Virus record (IMG/VR): IMGVR_UViG_3300021079_000015
Location: 1-47,780 of that record
Source of the DNA: a virus
Direction: 5' to 3' (one strand)
DNA length: 47,780 bases
Shown piece by piece: positions 14,838 to 21,988 of the stretch. Each line of letters opens with the position of its first letter. The first letter of the stretch is position 1. Position numbers and translations under genes: made by a program. Below the pieces are notes generated by a model that saw only the letters and a list, made by a program, of their open reading frames with translations, searched no databases and had not been told where the DNA came from.

Positions 14838-15110
14838 TCAATCCAAGTGAACAATCGGATCGAAGTTCTCGTTGTCCGCTGCGTTCATGCGCTCCTCTTC
14901 GTCACGAGGTTCTTGGCACCGCTCGCAGGCGCAGACCCGTTCAATGGTCACTCGGAACACTGTCCCGGGAAGTGCGTTTTCCTCCTCTGGAGGGGTCATC
15001 TCCATATTGATCATGGAACAGCCTGTGTCGTTTGCGATTCGGCACATTTCTTGTGCCAACATTATGAAAACCCGATTGCAGCCTTCTTTTGAGAGAAATT
15101 GATTGTCCAT
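14838..15110 (-). CDS. Hypothetical phage protein
   Basis: A 90-residue protein starting MDNQFLSKEGCNRVFIMLAQ, with an acidic segment (NMEMTPPEEENALPG), then VFRVTIERVCACERCQEPRD, whose CACERC could bind metal. Acidic C-terminus. Two bases separate its start from the upstream stop. Function unknown. Confidence 0.55.
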   Translation of the reverse strand: MDNQFLSKEGCNRVFIMLAQEMCRIANDTGCSMINMEMTPPEEENALPGTVFRVTIERVCACERCQEPRDEEERMNAADNENFDPIVHLD

Positions 15111-15112
15111 AA

Positions 15113-15346
15113 TTATTCGCTGACGATGTTTTCGATGTTTTCAACCGCTGACGCTAGGTCAGATAGTGCGCTTTTGAGATACTCAAGTTTTTCAATGGCT
15201 TCTGAGCCTTTTTCAGACTCCTGCCAAGCGTCCGAACGCTCGCTGTAAGTCTCATCCAGTTTTTCTGCCGTTTCTTCAAGTTCTGGGATAAAGCTCAAGA
15301 TGGATGCAAGTAGACTATCGAGCTTCTTGATTGTTGTTTTTGTCAT
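15113..15346 (-). CDS. Small acidic coiled-coil phage protein
   Basis: A 77-residue protein starting MTKTTIKKLDSLLASILSFI, nearly all helical, with heptads through PELEETAEKLDETYSERSDA and LKSALSDLASAVENIENIVS. Acidic overall. The start is preceded by AATCCATTGAT. Possible oligomerisation or inhibitor protein; no family recognised. Confidence 0.55.
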   Translation of the reverse strand: MTKTTIKKLDSLLASILSFIPELEETAEKLDETYSERSDAWQESEKGSEAIEKLEYLKSALSDLASAVENIENIVSE

Positions 15347-15362
15347 ATCAATGGATTGTTGA

Positions 15363-15383
15363 GGCGGGGGATCGAACCCCGCC
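15363..15383 (-). other. tRNA T-arm-like perfect hairpin
   Basis: On the minus strand GGCGGGG-TTCGATC-CCCCGCC forms a 7-bp perfect stem with a 7-base loop identical in form to a tRNA or tmRNA T-arm, and CTCAACA follows, similar to an acceptor end. No complete tRNA can be folded around it. It lies in a 49-base intergenic gap. It could be a remnant or integration-type site matching a host RNA gene, or simply a structured spacer. Confidence 0.35.
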
Positions 15384-15395
15384 CGAGGAGTGATG

Positions 15396-15776
15396 TTAGG
15401 CAGTAACTGGCTTCAGTTCAGCAAGAGCCCACTTAGCAGCCCGAGGTTCTTGAAAGGCTACCCACGCCTTATTTGATTGGTGCTGGCGACGGTCATTTTG
15501 CCATTTTTTGAAAATAGCTTTCTCTTCAGGCGTCAAGGTAAAGGGGGTGTTGATCGGATTTTCAGAAGGAATGTAATTTGCGATAGAAACCTTCACTCCT
15601 TCGATAACTGCTTCGAGCAAATCCTTTGACTCTTCAAAAGGAAGTTCATGCGATCCACGGCAAGTCCCAGTAAAGAACGACCATTGCTTTGTGTACCCGT
15701 GCTTTGCAAGGCGACCGTTAGGTGCTTTTTGAAGCGATCCGCAGATTTGGCAGGTTCCGTAGTGAGTGGCTTTCAT
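15396..15776 (-). CDS. Conserved phage zinc-ribbon-like protein
   Basis: A 126-residue protein starting MKATHYGTCQICGSLQKAPN. The N-terminal region has CQIC and then KHGYTKQWSFFTGTCRGSHE, an arrangement I have seen in many phage proteins of unknown function. The C-terminal half is helical with EEKAIFKKWQNDRRQHQSNK. Start chosen at 15776, preceded by the ATCGATCA leader element; the longer frame adds 13 unsupported residues. Confidence 0.65.
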   Translation of the reverse strand: MKATHYGTCQICGSLQKAPNGRLAKHGYTKQWSFFTGTCRGSHELPFEESKDLLEAVIEGVKVSIANYIPSENPINTPFTLTPEEKAIFKKWQNDRRQHQSNKAWVAFQEPRAAKWALAELKPVTA

Positions 15777-15922
15777 TGATCGATGTGTTGTTGATTGCTT
15801 GCTGACTGGGGACATTCAACCATGCCGCTTGTTGGCTGGCAACTTAATTTGAATTCTTTTTTTTGCGCCAACGCAAGTGCGTGAATTTGCGGCACTTGTT
15901 TTCACAAAAAGAATGCCAATTT

Positions 15923-16093
15923 TCAGTAATCTGGCTGCAATGGCTCCACGTCAGCCTCCCATTCCATGCCGCAATCTGTGCATTTCGTTTTATCTTTACC
16001 ATCACGCACAACAACTCCTTGGCATTCAGAGCATTCCCACTCGTCCTCATTGTCTAAAGGATCACAGTCCCCGGGGTATCCTGTACTAAGCAT
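15923..16093 (-). CDS. Small zinc-ribbon protein
   Basis: A 56-residue acidic protein with two CxxC pairs, WECSECQG and TKCTDCGM, forming a rubredoxin- or ribbon-type zinc site. The ATG overlaps the end of the upstream gene by 8 bases. The following 146 bases up to the next gene contain only very short frames with weak starts. Likely a nucleic-acid or protein adaptor. Confidence 0.6.
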   Translation of the reverse strand: MLSTGYPGDCDPLDNEDEWECSECQGVVVRDGKDKTKCTDCGMEWEADVEPLQPDY

Positions 16094-16397
16094 TTTTGCC
16101 TTTCTTAAAGTGCTCCAACTGAACTCTTAATGCGGCACGGCTTTTTGCAAATTCCAACCGCATTTTATCATATGACTGCTTTGCAATGACTGGTCCAACC
16201 AGACTGTCCATGATAACTGACGGATCATAAACCTCTGCGTCGTCGGCTTTTTTGTCGATTGCGACAAGCTCATTTAACAACCTGTCACACTTGTCTTTGT
16301 ACGCCTGCACCTGAAGTTTCAGCGCATCGATCTGCATTTCTGCTTCCATAAGAATCATCTCTGTTGCTACTGCCTGTTCTGCTGATAGTTGGCTCAT
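16086..16397 (-). CDS. Coiled-coil phage protein
   Basis: A 103-residue protein starting MSQLSAEQAVATEMILMEAE. Residues 15-45 form a coiled coil (EMQIDALKLQVQAYKDKCDR). The C-terminal part is basic and helical (YDKMRLEFAKSRAALRVQLE). The ATG at 16397 follows the helicase-loader stop by one base. It may act with the replication proteins (inference from position). Confidence 0.55.
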   Translation of the reverse strand: MSQLSAEQAVATEMILMEAEMQIDALKLQVQAYKDKCDRLLNELVAIDKKADDAEVYDPSVIMDSLVGPVIAKQSYDKMRLEFAKSRAALRVQLEHFKKGKNA

Positions 16398-16398
16398 T

Positions 16399-17064
16399 TT
16401 ACTTGGTTCTGTATGAGGGCCAGTCGCACACTGCAACGCCCCCGGTTTCGATTATTCGGCTCGAAACACTTTCGCCGATGGAAATCAGGAAGTTCTCCTT
16501 GGTTTGGTTCGAGATCAAGAGCGTGTCTTTTTCGGCCTGATAACGCCGGTCGATCAGATGCGTGAGCAACCGATCCTCCCAAGCCGTCTCCCCACGCTCC
16601 TGCATTTCGTCGAGGATCAGGTACGCCGGGACGCAGTATCGGTCGATCACCGCACGCTCGCTTCCGCCTTTATCTCGAAAAGACTCTTTGATGTCTAAAA
16701 AGAACCCCATTGCCGTGGAATACAATGGCCGTTTCCCTGCCCTCGAAACGGATTTGGCTATCTCCACTGCGGACTGAGTCTTTCCGGTCCCTCTAGGCCC
16801 CACAATTGCGATAATGAACCCAGAGCCGATCCTGCTCAAAATGCGTTGCTGAAGTTTGTGCCATGCGCCCCCGGTCAACTCGCTTGCCGGCGTCGTCCGA
16901 TGCCGAGCAGGGATGTTGGCCTTGGACAGGTACTCCGCCCCCTTCTCCCGCAACGCCCGGGCCTTCAGCTCGGCTTCTCGAGCTTCAATCTCGGCCTCAG
17001 AGCAGGTCTGGGACTTGAGCTGATTCAGGAAACTCTCTGCTACGTTTTTCGCTTCTGTGGTCAT
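16399..17064 (-). CDS. DnaC/IstB-like helicase loader ATPase
   Basis: A 221-residue AAA+ protein: a helical N-terminus with charged coiled coil (residues 1-48), Walker A GPRGTGKT (89-96), Walker B LILDEMQERG (150-159), and a sensor segment LLISNQTKENF. The C-terminal motif SSRIIETGGVAVCDWPSYR is typical of DnaC-like loaders (the arginine at the end of the ATPase domain). It would load a replicative helicase at the origin with the DUF1376 protein encoded just upstream. I chose ATG 17064, which overlaps the upstream gene by 68 bases, because no later Met precedes the Walker A. Confidence 0.85.
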   Translation of the reverse strand: MTTEAKNVAESFLNQLKSQTCSEAEIEAREAELKARALREKGAEYLSKANIPARHRTTPASELTGGAWHKLQQRILSRIGSGFIIAIVGPRGTGKTQSAVEIAKSVSRAGKRPLYSTAMGFFLDIKESFRDKGGSERAVIDRYCVPAYLILDEMQERGETAWEDRLLTHLIDRRYQAEKDTLLISNQTKENFLISIGESVSSRIIETGGVAVCDWPSYRTK

Positions 17065-17818
17065 CTTTATGGTCCTTGATTTTGTGCTGAAACCCAACCC
17101 AACCGTGCGCCATTGCGTTCTCGCTTTGCGCCATGAATGTCTCAATGCCCATGCGGGCAATCACTCGGAAAACCGCCGGCAATGTTGCCGAATTCACGGG
17201 CTCTTCCAACTTTCGCCGGTACTCCACCCATTCCAGCCAACGGTCTCGGAACGCAGGAATGTCCAACTCAGGCAGCAACCCCTCGAACCAATCCACCGGA
17301 GCAGAATCGCCAGCGGTAGCTGGCTTCCCCCGCTTGCGGGGGGTAGGGGGGTTCTCTTTTGGTTTATGGTTATTGGTTATTGGTTTATGGTTTATGGTTG
17401 GTATACCACTGCCCGTATACGGCTCTTGGTATACCGGCGGTAGCTTTTCACCTACCGCCGGTAGGGTTTGGTCTACCGGCGGTAGATTTGCCGTAGGTTT
17501 TGCGTAGCGTTTCCGTACACGCTGGCGTTGCTGTTCAGACAGTTCTTGGTACTTCGCAATCACCGACTCGCACCGTTTGTTAGTCAGCATTCCAACGTCT
17601 GAGAGCACAAAAAATTCGGACACAATAGCCTCGACGGCTCCACGTTCGTCGGCAGTCCGGGCTCCCAGCTTCCGGCAGAGACCCTGAATATCCTTAGAGA
17701 TCGGCCCGTTGTTGAGATAGTACAGGTCCAGCAATCTGCTGTACACCCCGTGCTCAAGAAGGGTCAGGTGACCCGTGTCCCGCAGGTAGTCGCCTATGTG
17801 GCGGGGATAGTGATTCAT
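16997..17818 (-). CDS. DUF1376-family replication initiation-like protein
   Basis: A 273-residue protein. Residues 1-100 match the DUF1376/YdaU pattern: YPRHIGDYLRDTGHLTLLEH, GVYSRLLDLYYLNNGPISKD, then FFVLSD and NKRCESVIAKYQ. This domain resembles winged-helix replication-initiator or primosome proteins. Residues 105-165 form a Pro/Lys/Asn-rich linker with three 7-residue repeats (LPPVDQT, LPAVGEK, LPPVYQE). The C-terminal domain (around DWFEGLLPELDIPAFRDRWL) is helical. The linker-coding DNA holds an origin-like repeat cluster, an arrangement resembling lambda gene O. The helicase loader follows. The start is preceded by ATCAGATCA. Confidence 0.8.
   Translation of the reverse strand: MNHYPRHIGDYLRDTGHLTLLEHGVYSRLLDLYYLNNGPISKDIQGLCRKLGARTADERGAVEAIVSEFFVLSDVGMLTNKRCESVIAKYQELSEQQRQRVRKRYAKPTANLPPVDQTLPAVGEKLPPVYQEPYTGSGIPTINHKPITNNHKPKENPPTPRKRGKPATAGDSAPVDWFEGLLPELDIPAFRDRWLEWVEYRRKLEEPVNSATLPAVFRVIARMGIETFMAQSENAMAHGWVGFQHKIKDHKDDHRSEKRSREFPESAQVPDLL
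17361..17402. repeat. Six AT-rich 7-bp tandem repeats, possible unwinding element
   Basis: Six consecutive 7-bp units run on the plus strand: GGTTTAT, GGTTATT, GGTTATT, GGTTTAT, GGTTTAT, GGTTGGT. Seven is not a multiple of three, so the repeat is not explained by the codon pattern alone. It lies inside the linker of the DUF1376 gene next to two other ordered repeat families and a GC hairpin (CCCCCG-CTTG-CGGGGG near 17327-17342). Confidence 0.6.
17401..17484. repeat. Phased iteron-like repeats (candidate replication origin)
   Basis: GTATAC occurs at 17401, 17415 and 17429, exactly 14 bp apart. Then an 11-mer occurs at 17432 (TACCGGCGGTA), 17453 (TACCGCCGGTA, the exact reverse complement) and 17474 (TACCGGCGGTA), exactly 21 bp apart, two helical turns. 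Together with the adjoining 7-bp AT-rich array this looks like initiator-binding sites beside an unwinding element. The 21-bp family also encodes a 7-residue protein repeat, so part of the periodicity could be protein-driven. Confidence 0.6.
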
Positions 17819-18233
17819 TGATCTGATTTATTAAAATTTGGATGGATGGCAACTCTCCCTTGGCAGCGTAAACCTTCATCACGGTCGCCAAGGCAATCTG
17901 TCCGTCGTCCCCCCAGAAGCCGTCAAGAGCATCCTGAGTGCCTTTCTGGAGGTTGTCCCAGTCGGGGCGCACGTCCATCCAAATGCGCCCCTCTGGGTCT
18001 TTTTTGCGGTTTAGCCGCTGCGGTCTCGGCATGACGTACAGGACTTTTATCTCCAATGCCCCGGACAAGGGCTGCGCCGGCCTGTACCGGTTTGCATGGA
18101 GCCGAATCGCTTCGAGATACCGACGAGTGCGTGCGTCCTTGAAAAAGACTGGCTTACCTGTCTTCCCAACAAACATCCGCTTGCCGCCGGTCTGCACCGG
18201 CTGCGCCTCAATCGGTATCTCAATTCGGATCAT
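17754..18233 (-). CDS. rusA: RusA-like Holliday junction resolvase
   Basis: A 159-residue protein of the RusA family that cuts four-way junctions. Visible residues: MPRPQRLNRKKDP (68-80), then VRPDWDNLQKGTQDALDG with Asp91, Asp93 and Asp101, and GDDGQI (Asp109, Asp110) with Lys120, the acidic cluster that binds Mg2+. The last 25 residues overlap the start of the DUF1376 gene and are probably a variable tail. Its place beside SSB and a Sak4-like ATPase fits resolution of branched replication or recombination intermediates before packaging. Confidence 0.9.
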   Translation of the reverse strand: MIRIEIPIEAQPVQTGGKRMFVGKTGKPVFFKDARTRRYLEAIRLHANRYRPAQPLSGALEIKVLYVMPRPQRLNRKKDPEGRIWMDVRPDWDNLQKGTQDALDGFWGDDGQIALATVMKVYAAKGELPSIQILINQINESLSPPHRRLPAGHGSPDPS

Positions 18234-18235
18234 GC

Positions 18236-18823
18236 CTAGAACGGAATGTCGTCGTCAGCCAGTTCGATTGGGTCACTGGCGTGAACCGGGGGGCGAGGTG
18301 CCGTCCGAGGTGCCGGTGCCGGCGCCGGAGCTGGCGCAGATCCAGACTCCGCTTGGATCGACTTGGCCACCGCTTGCAGTTTGCGAGCAAGGTTGCTCAT
18401 CTTTGAGCGGTCAAGCGGAGTCGCCCGGGCTTGCGCCTCAGGATCGTTGAGCCACGTTGCCTCATAGATCGGCTCACCTTTCTTGGTGTAGACGAGCTGA
18501 CCATCCTTATTGGTCTTATGCTCAACGGTCACCAATACTGTGCGCCCCTCAAGAAACGTGTCCCCTTGGCAGAGCAACTCAAACCAGTTTGCCGGCGCCT
18601 TGAGCGCCTCGAGGAGCATTCGAGACGTCCTGCTAATCGATTTATCGCTTGAGATGTAGCCATCCCAGTTAATGGAACATCCCTGCTGGTCTCCGGGTTC
18701 CGAGATCGTCAGCGGGATGCGGACGTACTCGGCGCCACTGTCAGTTTGTGCCAGCCATCCGCCGGAGGTGGGGCACTCAACGATTGCCCGATAGCGCCCG
18801 GGCTGCGTAACGTATTTGCTCAT
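18236..18823 (-). CDS. ssb: Single-stranded DNA-binding protein
   Basis: A 195-residue protein: an N-terminal beta-rich body (residues 1-135), a Pro/Ala linker (APAPAPAPAPRTAPRPP) and the acidic-aromatic tip ELADDDIPF at the C-terminus. That tip is the classic SSB protein-interaction tail. The body does not show an obvious E. coli-type OB consensus, so it is a phage-type SSB. It lies directly after the Sak4-like ATPase and before RusA, forming a recombination module. The start is preceded by AATCAATCAAGATC. Confidence 0.8.
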   Translation of the reverse strand: MSKYVTQPGRYRAIVECPTSGGWLAQTDSGAEYVRIPLTISEPGDQQGCSINWDGYISSDKSISRTSRMLLEALKAPANWFELLCQGDTFLEGRTVLVTVEHKTNKDGQLVYTKKGEPIYEATWLNDPEAQARATPLDRSKMSNLARKLQAVAKSIQAESGSAPAPAPAPAPRTAPRPPVHASDPIELADDDIPF

Positions 18824-18835
18824 GATCTTGATTGA

Positions 18836-19714
18836 TTACTGAAGTTTCTGGAGTTTTTCGATGCCGGCCTTGATGCGGTCGGCGGGAAGGGTCTCGACAG
18901 GCGTTTTGACCCACTTGGCTTTGTCTGCGTCACTCATGTTAGCACTCGCCAACAGAGCCTTGAACTGGTCCCGGAGCCGTGCAGGGGAGTTCGCATCAAC
19001 TGCCGCTGCGAAATCTTCGTAGGAAAGGCTCAATGTCTCTGGCAGTGCCAGCCTGTTTTTGGCGTCCCAGCCGGGGCTCCAACACGTTTGGATGATGCGT
19101 CCGCCACCAATCGTCTTCTCTGCCTTCCCGCCGGCAGTCTTGGTCTTGAAAACCTCATAGACCGCAAACAGACAGGCGTCCGGCCACTCACGTAGGATTC
19201 CCGTGAACCCCTTGTGTCCCTTCATCTCGTAGCGGTCCCACTGCTCTCCCCCGGGCTGCGTGAACGTCTTGATTTGGACGTGGCTCAAAAGAATGATGCC
19301 GAACTTCTGCCGCTCACGCAGCGTGTCCAACTTATTGAGGAGTGCGGACAGCTCGAACTCGGCAACTTTATAGCCTTTGCCAAATCCGTAGCCCTCAATG
19401 TTCTGCTGTCCGTCCCGCTTGCAGACAAAAGCGTGAATCGAACGCTCGAGCGAGTCAGTGGTATCGATCACCAACGTCTTGAACTCACCGGGATTGCTTG
19501 TGAGTTCGTCCACTGTGGCAGTGACGTCAGCGTAGGACTCGGGCGTAATCCGGGCGACATGGTCGAGCCCAGTGAGCCCCTGCTCCTGACTGATAAACAA
19601 CGGGCTCGGCGCCGAGGCTCCGAACGTGGATTTGCCGATGCCTTCAGGCCCGGAAAGAAGGATGCGTGGTGGGAGGCTTTCGCCGCCCCGTTTGATTTTT
19701 GCGAGGATGGACAT
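18836..19714 (-). CDS. Sak4-like RecA-fold ATPase
   Basis: A 292-residue protein with Walker A GPEGIGKS (residues 22-29), FISQEQGLTGLDHV, Walker B LVIDTTDSLE, and a later strand GIILLSHVQIKTFTQPGGEQ with a polar residue for catalysis. This is the phage AAA_24/Sak4 type, a RecA-core ATPase that aids single-strand annealing together with phage SSB, and an SSB gene follows directly. The C-terminal 60 residues are helical. Length is normal for the family. Confidence 0.85.
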   Translation of the reverse strand: MSILAKIKRGGESLPPRILLSGPEGIGKSTFGASAPSPLFISQEQGLTGLDHVARITPESYADVTATVDELTSNPGEFKTLVIDTTDSLERSIHAFVCKRDGQQNIEGYGFGKGYKVAEFELSALLNKLDTLRERQKFGIILLSHVQIKTFTQPGGEQWDRYEMKGHKGFTGILREWPDACLFAVYEVFKTKTAGGKAEKTIGGGRIIQTCWSPGWDAKNRLALPETLSLSYEDFAAAVDANSPARLRDQFKALLASANMSDADKAKWVKTPVETLPADRIKAGIEKLQKLQ

Positions 19715-19726
19715 GATGTATGTATT

Positions 19727-20788
19727 TTACTGGTTAACTACGAAGTGGCGGAGGAACTCCTCTGCCGCATTGTGGAAGCCTGTGCCAAGGGCAAGGGCTT
19801 CGTCAATCTCTCCCAGCCTTTTCGTCGGCTGTTCGTATCGGAGAAAGTGATACCTGCTGCACTTACGGAGTGCCGTCAGACGTGAATTGGTTAGAAGCTG
19901 CTTGTAACCCTCATTGATGGTTAGCTCTGCGTGTTTTGTGGCAGGGCCAAAGCGGATATTGTCCACGGTAGCACGGCCAGCGCACAGGTCGTAAAACTCG
20001 CAAGTTCCATACTGGGTGCAGGCGCCCGGGTTTCGGGGCCAGAGATTGCGGTTGCGAAAATACAGGAGCTGCTGGCTCATGGCCCAAGCGTCGTTCATAT
20101 ACTCAAAGAGGTCGGCATCAGTGCGCCCTACCTCTTTTACCGAAAAGTAAGAATCCCTCTTTTCGTTAATCTCGGTAAGCGTGCGTGACGATAGCTCTTC
20201 CAATGTCTCTGGACGGGTCTGTAGGACGTACCCGGCGTCGGCGGCAGCGGCAGCCGTTTGTCTCCACTTCTTGCCATCCTGAGTGCGCACCCGTTCGCCG
20301 GCGGAATCGAGCACAATCTTGAGTCCGTCCTCGTCGAGCAGCGGGATGTTGCCGAGCTTGTACCCCGGCTTGCGGACCACGTCATAGATGACCGTGTTGG
20401 CGTCGATGCCTCTGGACCTAAGCGACAATATGTACTTGGAGATCTGCGTGTCCATTGTGAGACGCCCCCAATAAGTCGAGTCGGCATCAATCGAATCAGA
20501 TGTGGTTTTGTGCTCCAGAACTTTAAGCACCCCGGTTCCCTTGTGGCGCAGAACCCCGTCGATCTTGCCGGCTTCAAGAAAAGACCGAGAGGGAGCTTCG
20601 GTCTCCGGGTTAAGGAGAGGAAACGTGAACTCGCTCTCGACCTCAAGAACGTCATGCGCCTCAAGAACAGGAATAAACGATTCGACCCAGCCCATAAATA
20701 GGCCACGAGCTTTGGCTAGTGCCACGTCGGTGGCGGGAACCCGAGAAAGACCCGCAGCGACTGCGGTACGATAAAGTGATGTATCCAT
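19727..20788 (-). CDS. RecB/Cas4-like PD-(D/E)xK nuclease with permuted order
   Basis: A 353-residue nuclease. The catalytic core is complete: AGKIDGVL (Asp77), VLEHKTTS (Glu92-x-Lys94) and TQISKY (Gln115-xxx-Tyr119). Three cysteines follow (257, 263, 269), as in Fe-S Cas4/AddB-type nucleases. The N-terminal elements normally found before the core (a Cys in an SRL-L-C-R-Y-LRY segment and GxxxH) are missing at the N-terminus, but appear at the C-terminus as NSRLTALRKCSRYHFLRYEQ and ALALGTGFH (Cys310, His339). The order is therefore circularly permuted or a truncated tandem copy. Its role is probably DNA end processing for the adjoining Sak4/SSB system. Confidence 0.85.
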   Translation of the reverse strand: MDTSLYRTAVAAGLSRVPATDVALAKARGLFMGWVESFIPVLEAHDVLEVESEFTFPLLNPETEAPSRSFLEAGKIDGVLRHKGTGVLKVLEHKTTSDSIDADSTYWGRLTMDTQISKYILSLRSRGIDANTVIYDVVRKPGYKLGNIPLLDEDGLKIVLDSAGERVRTQDGKKWRQTAAAAADAGYVLQTRPETLEELSSRTLTEINEKRDSYFSVKEVGRTDADLFEYMNDAWAMSQQLLYFRNRNLWPRNPGACTQYGTCEFYDLCAGRATVDNIRFGPATKHAELTINEGYKQLLTNSRLTALRKCSRYHFLRYEQPTKRLGEIDEALALGTGFHNAAEEFLRHFVVNQ

Positions 20789-20792
20789 ATTT

Positions 20793-21413
20793 TTAAACTG
20801 CTGCGATTTCTTCTGCTTCTTCTGGCTTTTCTGACTCTTCAACGTCAATTCGATTTTGCGCTACCAGCTCTGGATAGCCGCACCTGATTAGGTTCTGAAT
20901 CAAGCGCTCACTCAAAACGTGTTGGGTCCGGCGGAACCCAACAAGCCACTTGTCGAAGAACGCAAACTTTGCGTGATCCGAACTAAGCGTCTCGCCAATG
21001 ATGTCCCACCAGATTACGCACGCAGTGTGAGCCTGTTCGTCTTTGGGGAGCATCTCAATCTGAAACGCCCAGTCCATCGGCTCCCGGGATTTTTTGAGCG
21101 CATGAAACTTCTGCACTGCGTAATACAACGCAGTTTCTTCTGCGGTGTAAGGTCTCCACGAGTTGTCGTGGATTTGCCGGCAGAACTTGTGAAGCACCAT
21201 GAACTGCTTCTCGGACAATTTCAGCAAAGCCAACTGCTCGCTGCGCTTTTTGTCGTCCATGTCGTAGATGGACACAATTCGACGCAACATGGAGGTGATG
21301 TTAAAGTTTCCAGCCAGCGATTTTAACAAGCGCACCTGCTGTGCATCTTTGCCGGTGGCGTTCATTAACTGCTCCCGGGCAATTTTGCTGTCCCACTTTT
21401 TGAGCGCTTTCAT
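20793..21413 (-). CDS. Hypothetical helical phage protein
   Basis: A 206-residue protein starting MKALKKWDSKIAREQLMNAT. It is mostly helical with aromatic-rich segments (FMVLHKFCRQIHDNSWRPYT, YYAVQKFHALKKSREPMDWA) and an acidic tail (VEESEKPEEAEEIAAV). I chose ATG 21413, in a TAATG overlap with the upstream membrane gene; the longer frame is a shadow of that gene. Adjacent to the nuclease, so possibly a recombination accessory. No family recognised. Confidence 0.65.
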   Translation of the reverse strand: MKALKKWDSKIAREQLMNATGKDAQQVRLLKSLAGNFNITSMLRRIVSIYDMDDKKRSEQLALLKLSEKQFMVLHKFCRQIHDNSWRPYTAEETALYYAVQKFHALKKSREPMDWAFQIEMLPKDEQAHTACVIWWDIIGETLSSDHAKFAFFDKWLVGFRRTQHVLSERLIQNLIRCGYPELVAQNRIDVEESEKPEEAEEIAAV

Positions 21414-21625
21414 TATTCGAGACGTGAAAGGGCTTCTACTGCGGTCAAAAATGTGATAGCGAGCAGCGCCAAAATGGCTAGGAACTCGTATGGAGTCTGT
21501 GCGAGACGGTACAGCCAGTACACGTCTGCCGCGCCGAGAATAAGCAGTGCCACAACGAATGGCAGAGGACGCTCCGGGGAGCGATCTGCGGGGCTGCTTG
21601 GAAGGAGAATACGGGGTGGTTTCAT
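21413..21625 (-). CDS. Small two-span membrane protein
   Basis: A 70-residue protein: a polar Pro/Arg start (MKPPRILLPSSPADRSPERP) and two hydrophobic segments, LPFVVALLILGAADVYWLY and FLAILALLAITFLTAV. The start is preceded by ATCGATCAA. It is not next to lysis genes, so a holin role is uncertain; it could alter the host membrane early in infection. Confidence 0.6.
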   Translation of the reverse strand: MKPPRILLPSSPADRSPERPLPFVVALLILGAADVYWLYRLAQTPYEFLAILALLAITFLTAVEALSRLE

Positions 21626-21636
21626 TTGATCGATAA

Positions 21637-21891
21637 TTAGAGGATGGAGGAAATGAGCTTGCTCGGGACTGGCTTCCCAGACTCGACGTAACGCAAGTGC
21701 GCCTTGTACTTGTGCCCGCCGTTCTCGAGGCTGCGACCGTAGCCGCTGAAAGTAGCGACAACCCGGTCGCCGTTGAGCGTGCCTTCGACGCCTTGCCATC
21801 CGAAGATGGCTTTGCGAACTGCTGCGTGGACGTAAGTTGCCCCGTAGTTGCGGGTGTCCCTGACATAAGGGAGGAGATCTTGGATTTTCAT
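21637..21891 (-). CDS. Hypothetical phage protein
   Basis: An 84-residue basic protein starting MKIQDLLPYVRDTRNYGATY, followed by FGWQGVEGTLNGDRVVATFS and KYKAHLRYVESGKPVPSKLI, suggesting a small beta-barrel fold. The start is preceded by ATCGATCCATCT. The 97-base gap upstream holds only a 14-codon frame and no clear promoter. Confidence 0.55.
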   Translation of the reverse strand: MKIQDLLPYVRDTRNYGATYVHAAVRKAIFGWQGVEGTLNGDRVVATFSGYGRSLENGGHKYKAHLRYVESGKPVPSKLISSIL

Positions 21892-21988
21892 AGATGGATC
21901 GATTTATTTTTAAGTTTCACTGCGACCGACGAGATGAACCTAACCTACGGCCATTCTACTGGCAAGCAATTTGGTAATTTATTTTCCA

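Noticed and set aside
15344-15400. A complete tRNA gene around the T-arm-like hairpin
   Set aside because: No D-arm, anticodon arm or acceptor 5' strand can be placed upstream; the preceding bases belong to a protein gene.
15773-15895. Possible 40-residue gene starting at GTG and ending in an ATGA overlap with the gene at 15776
   Set aside because: The overlap is attractive, but there is no ribosome-binding signal and the N-terminus is unsupported; neighbouring frames are equally short.
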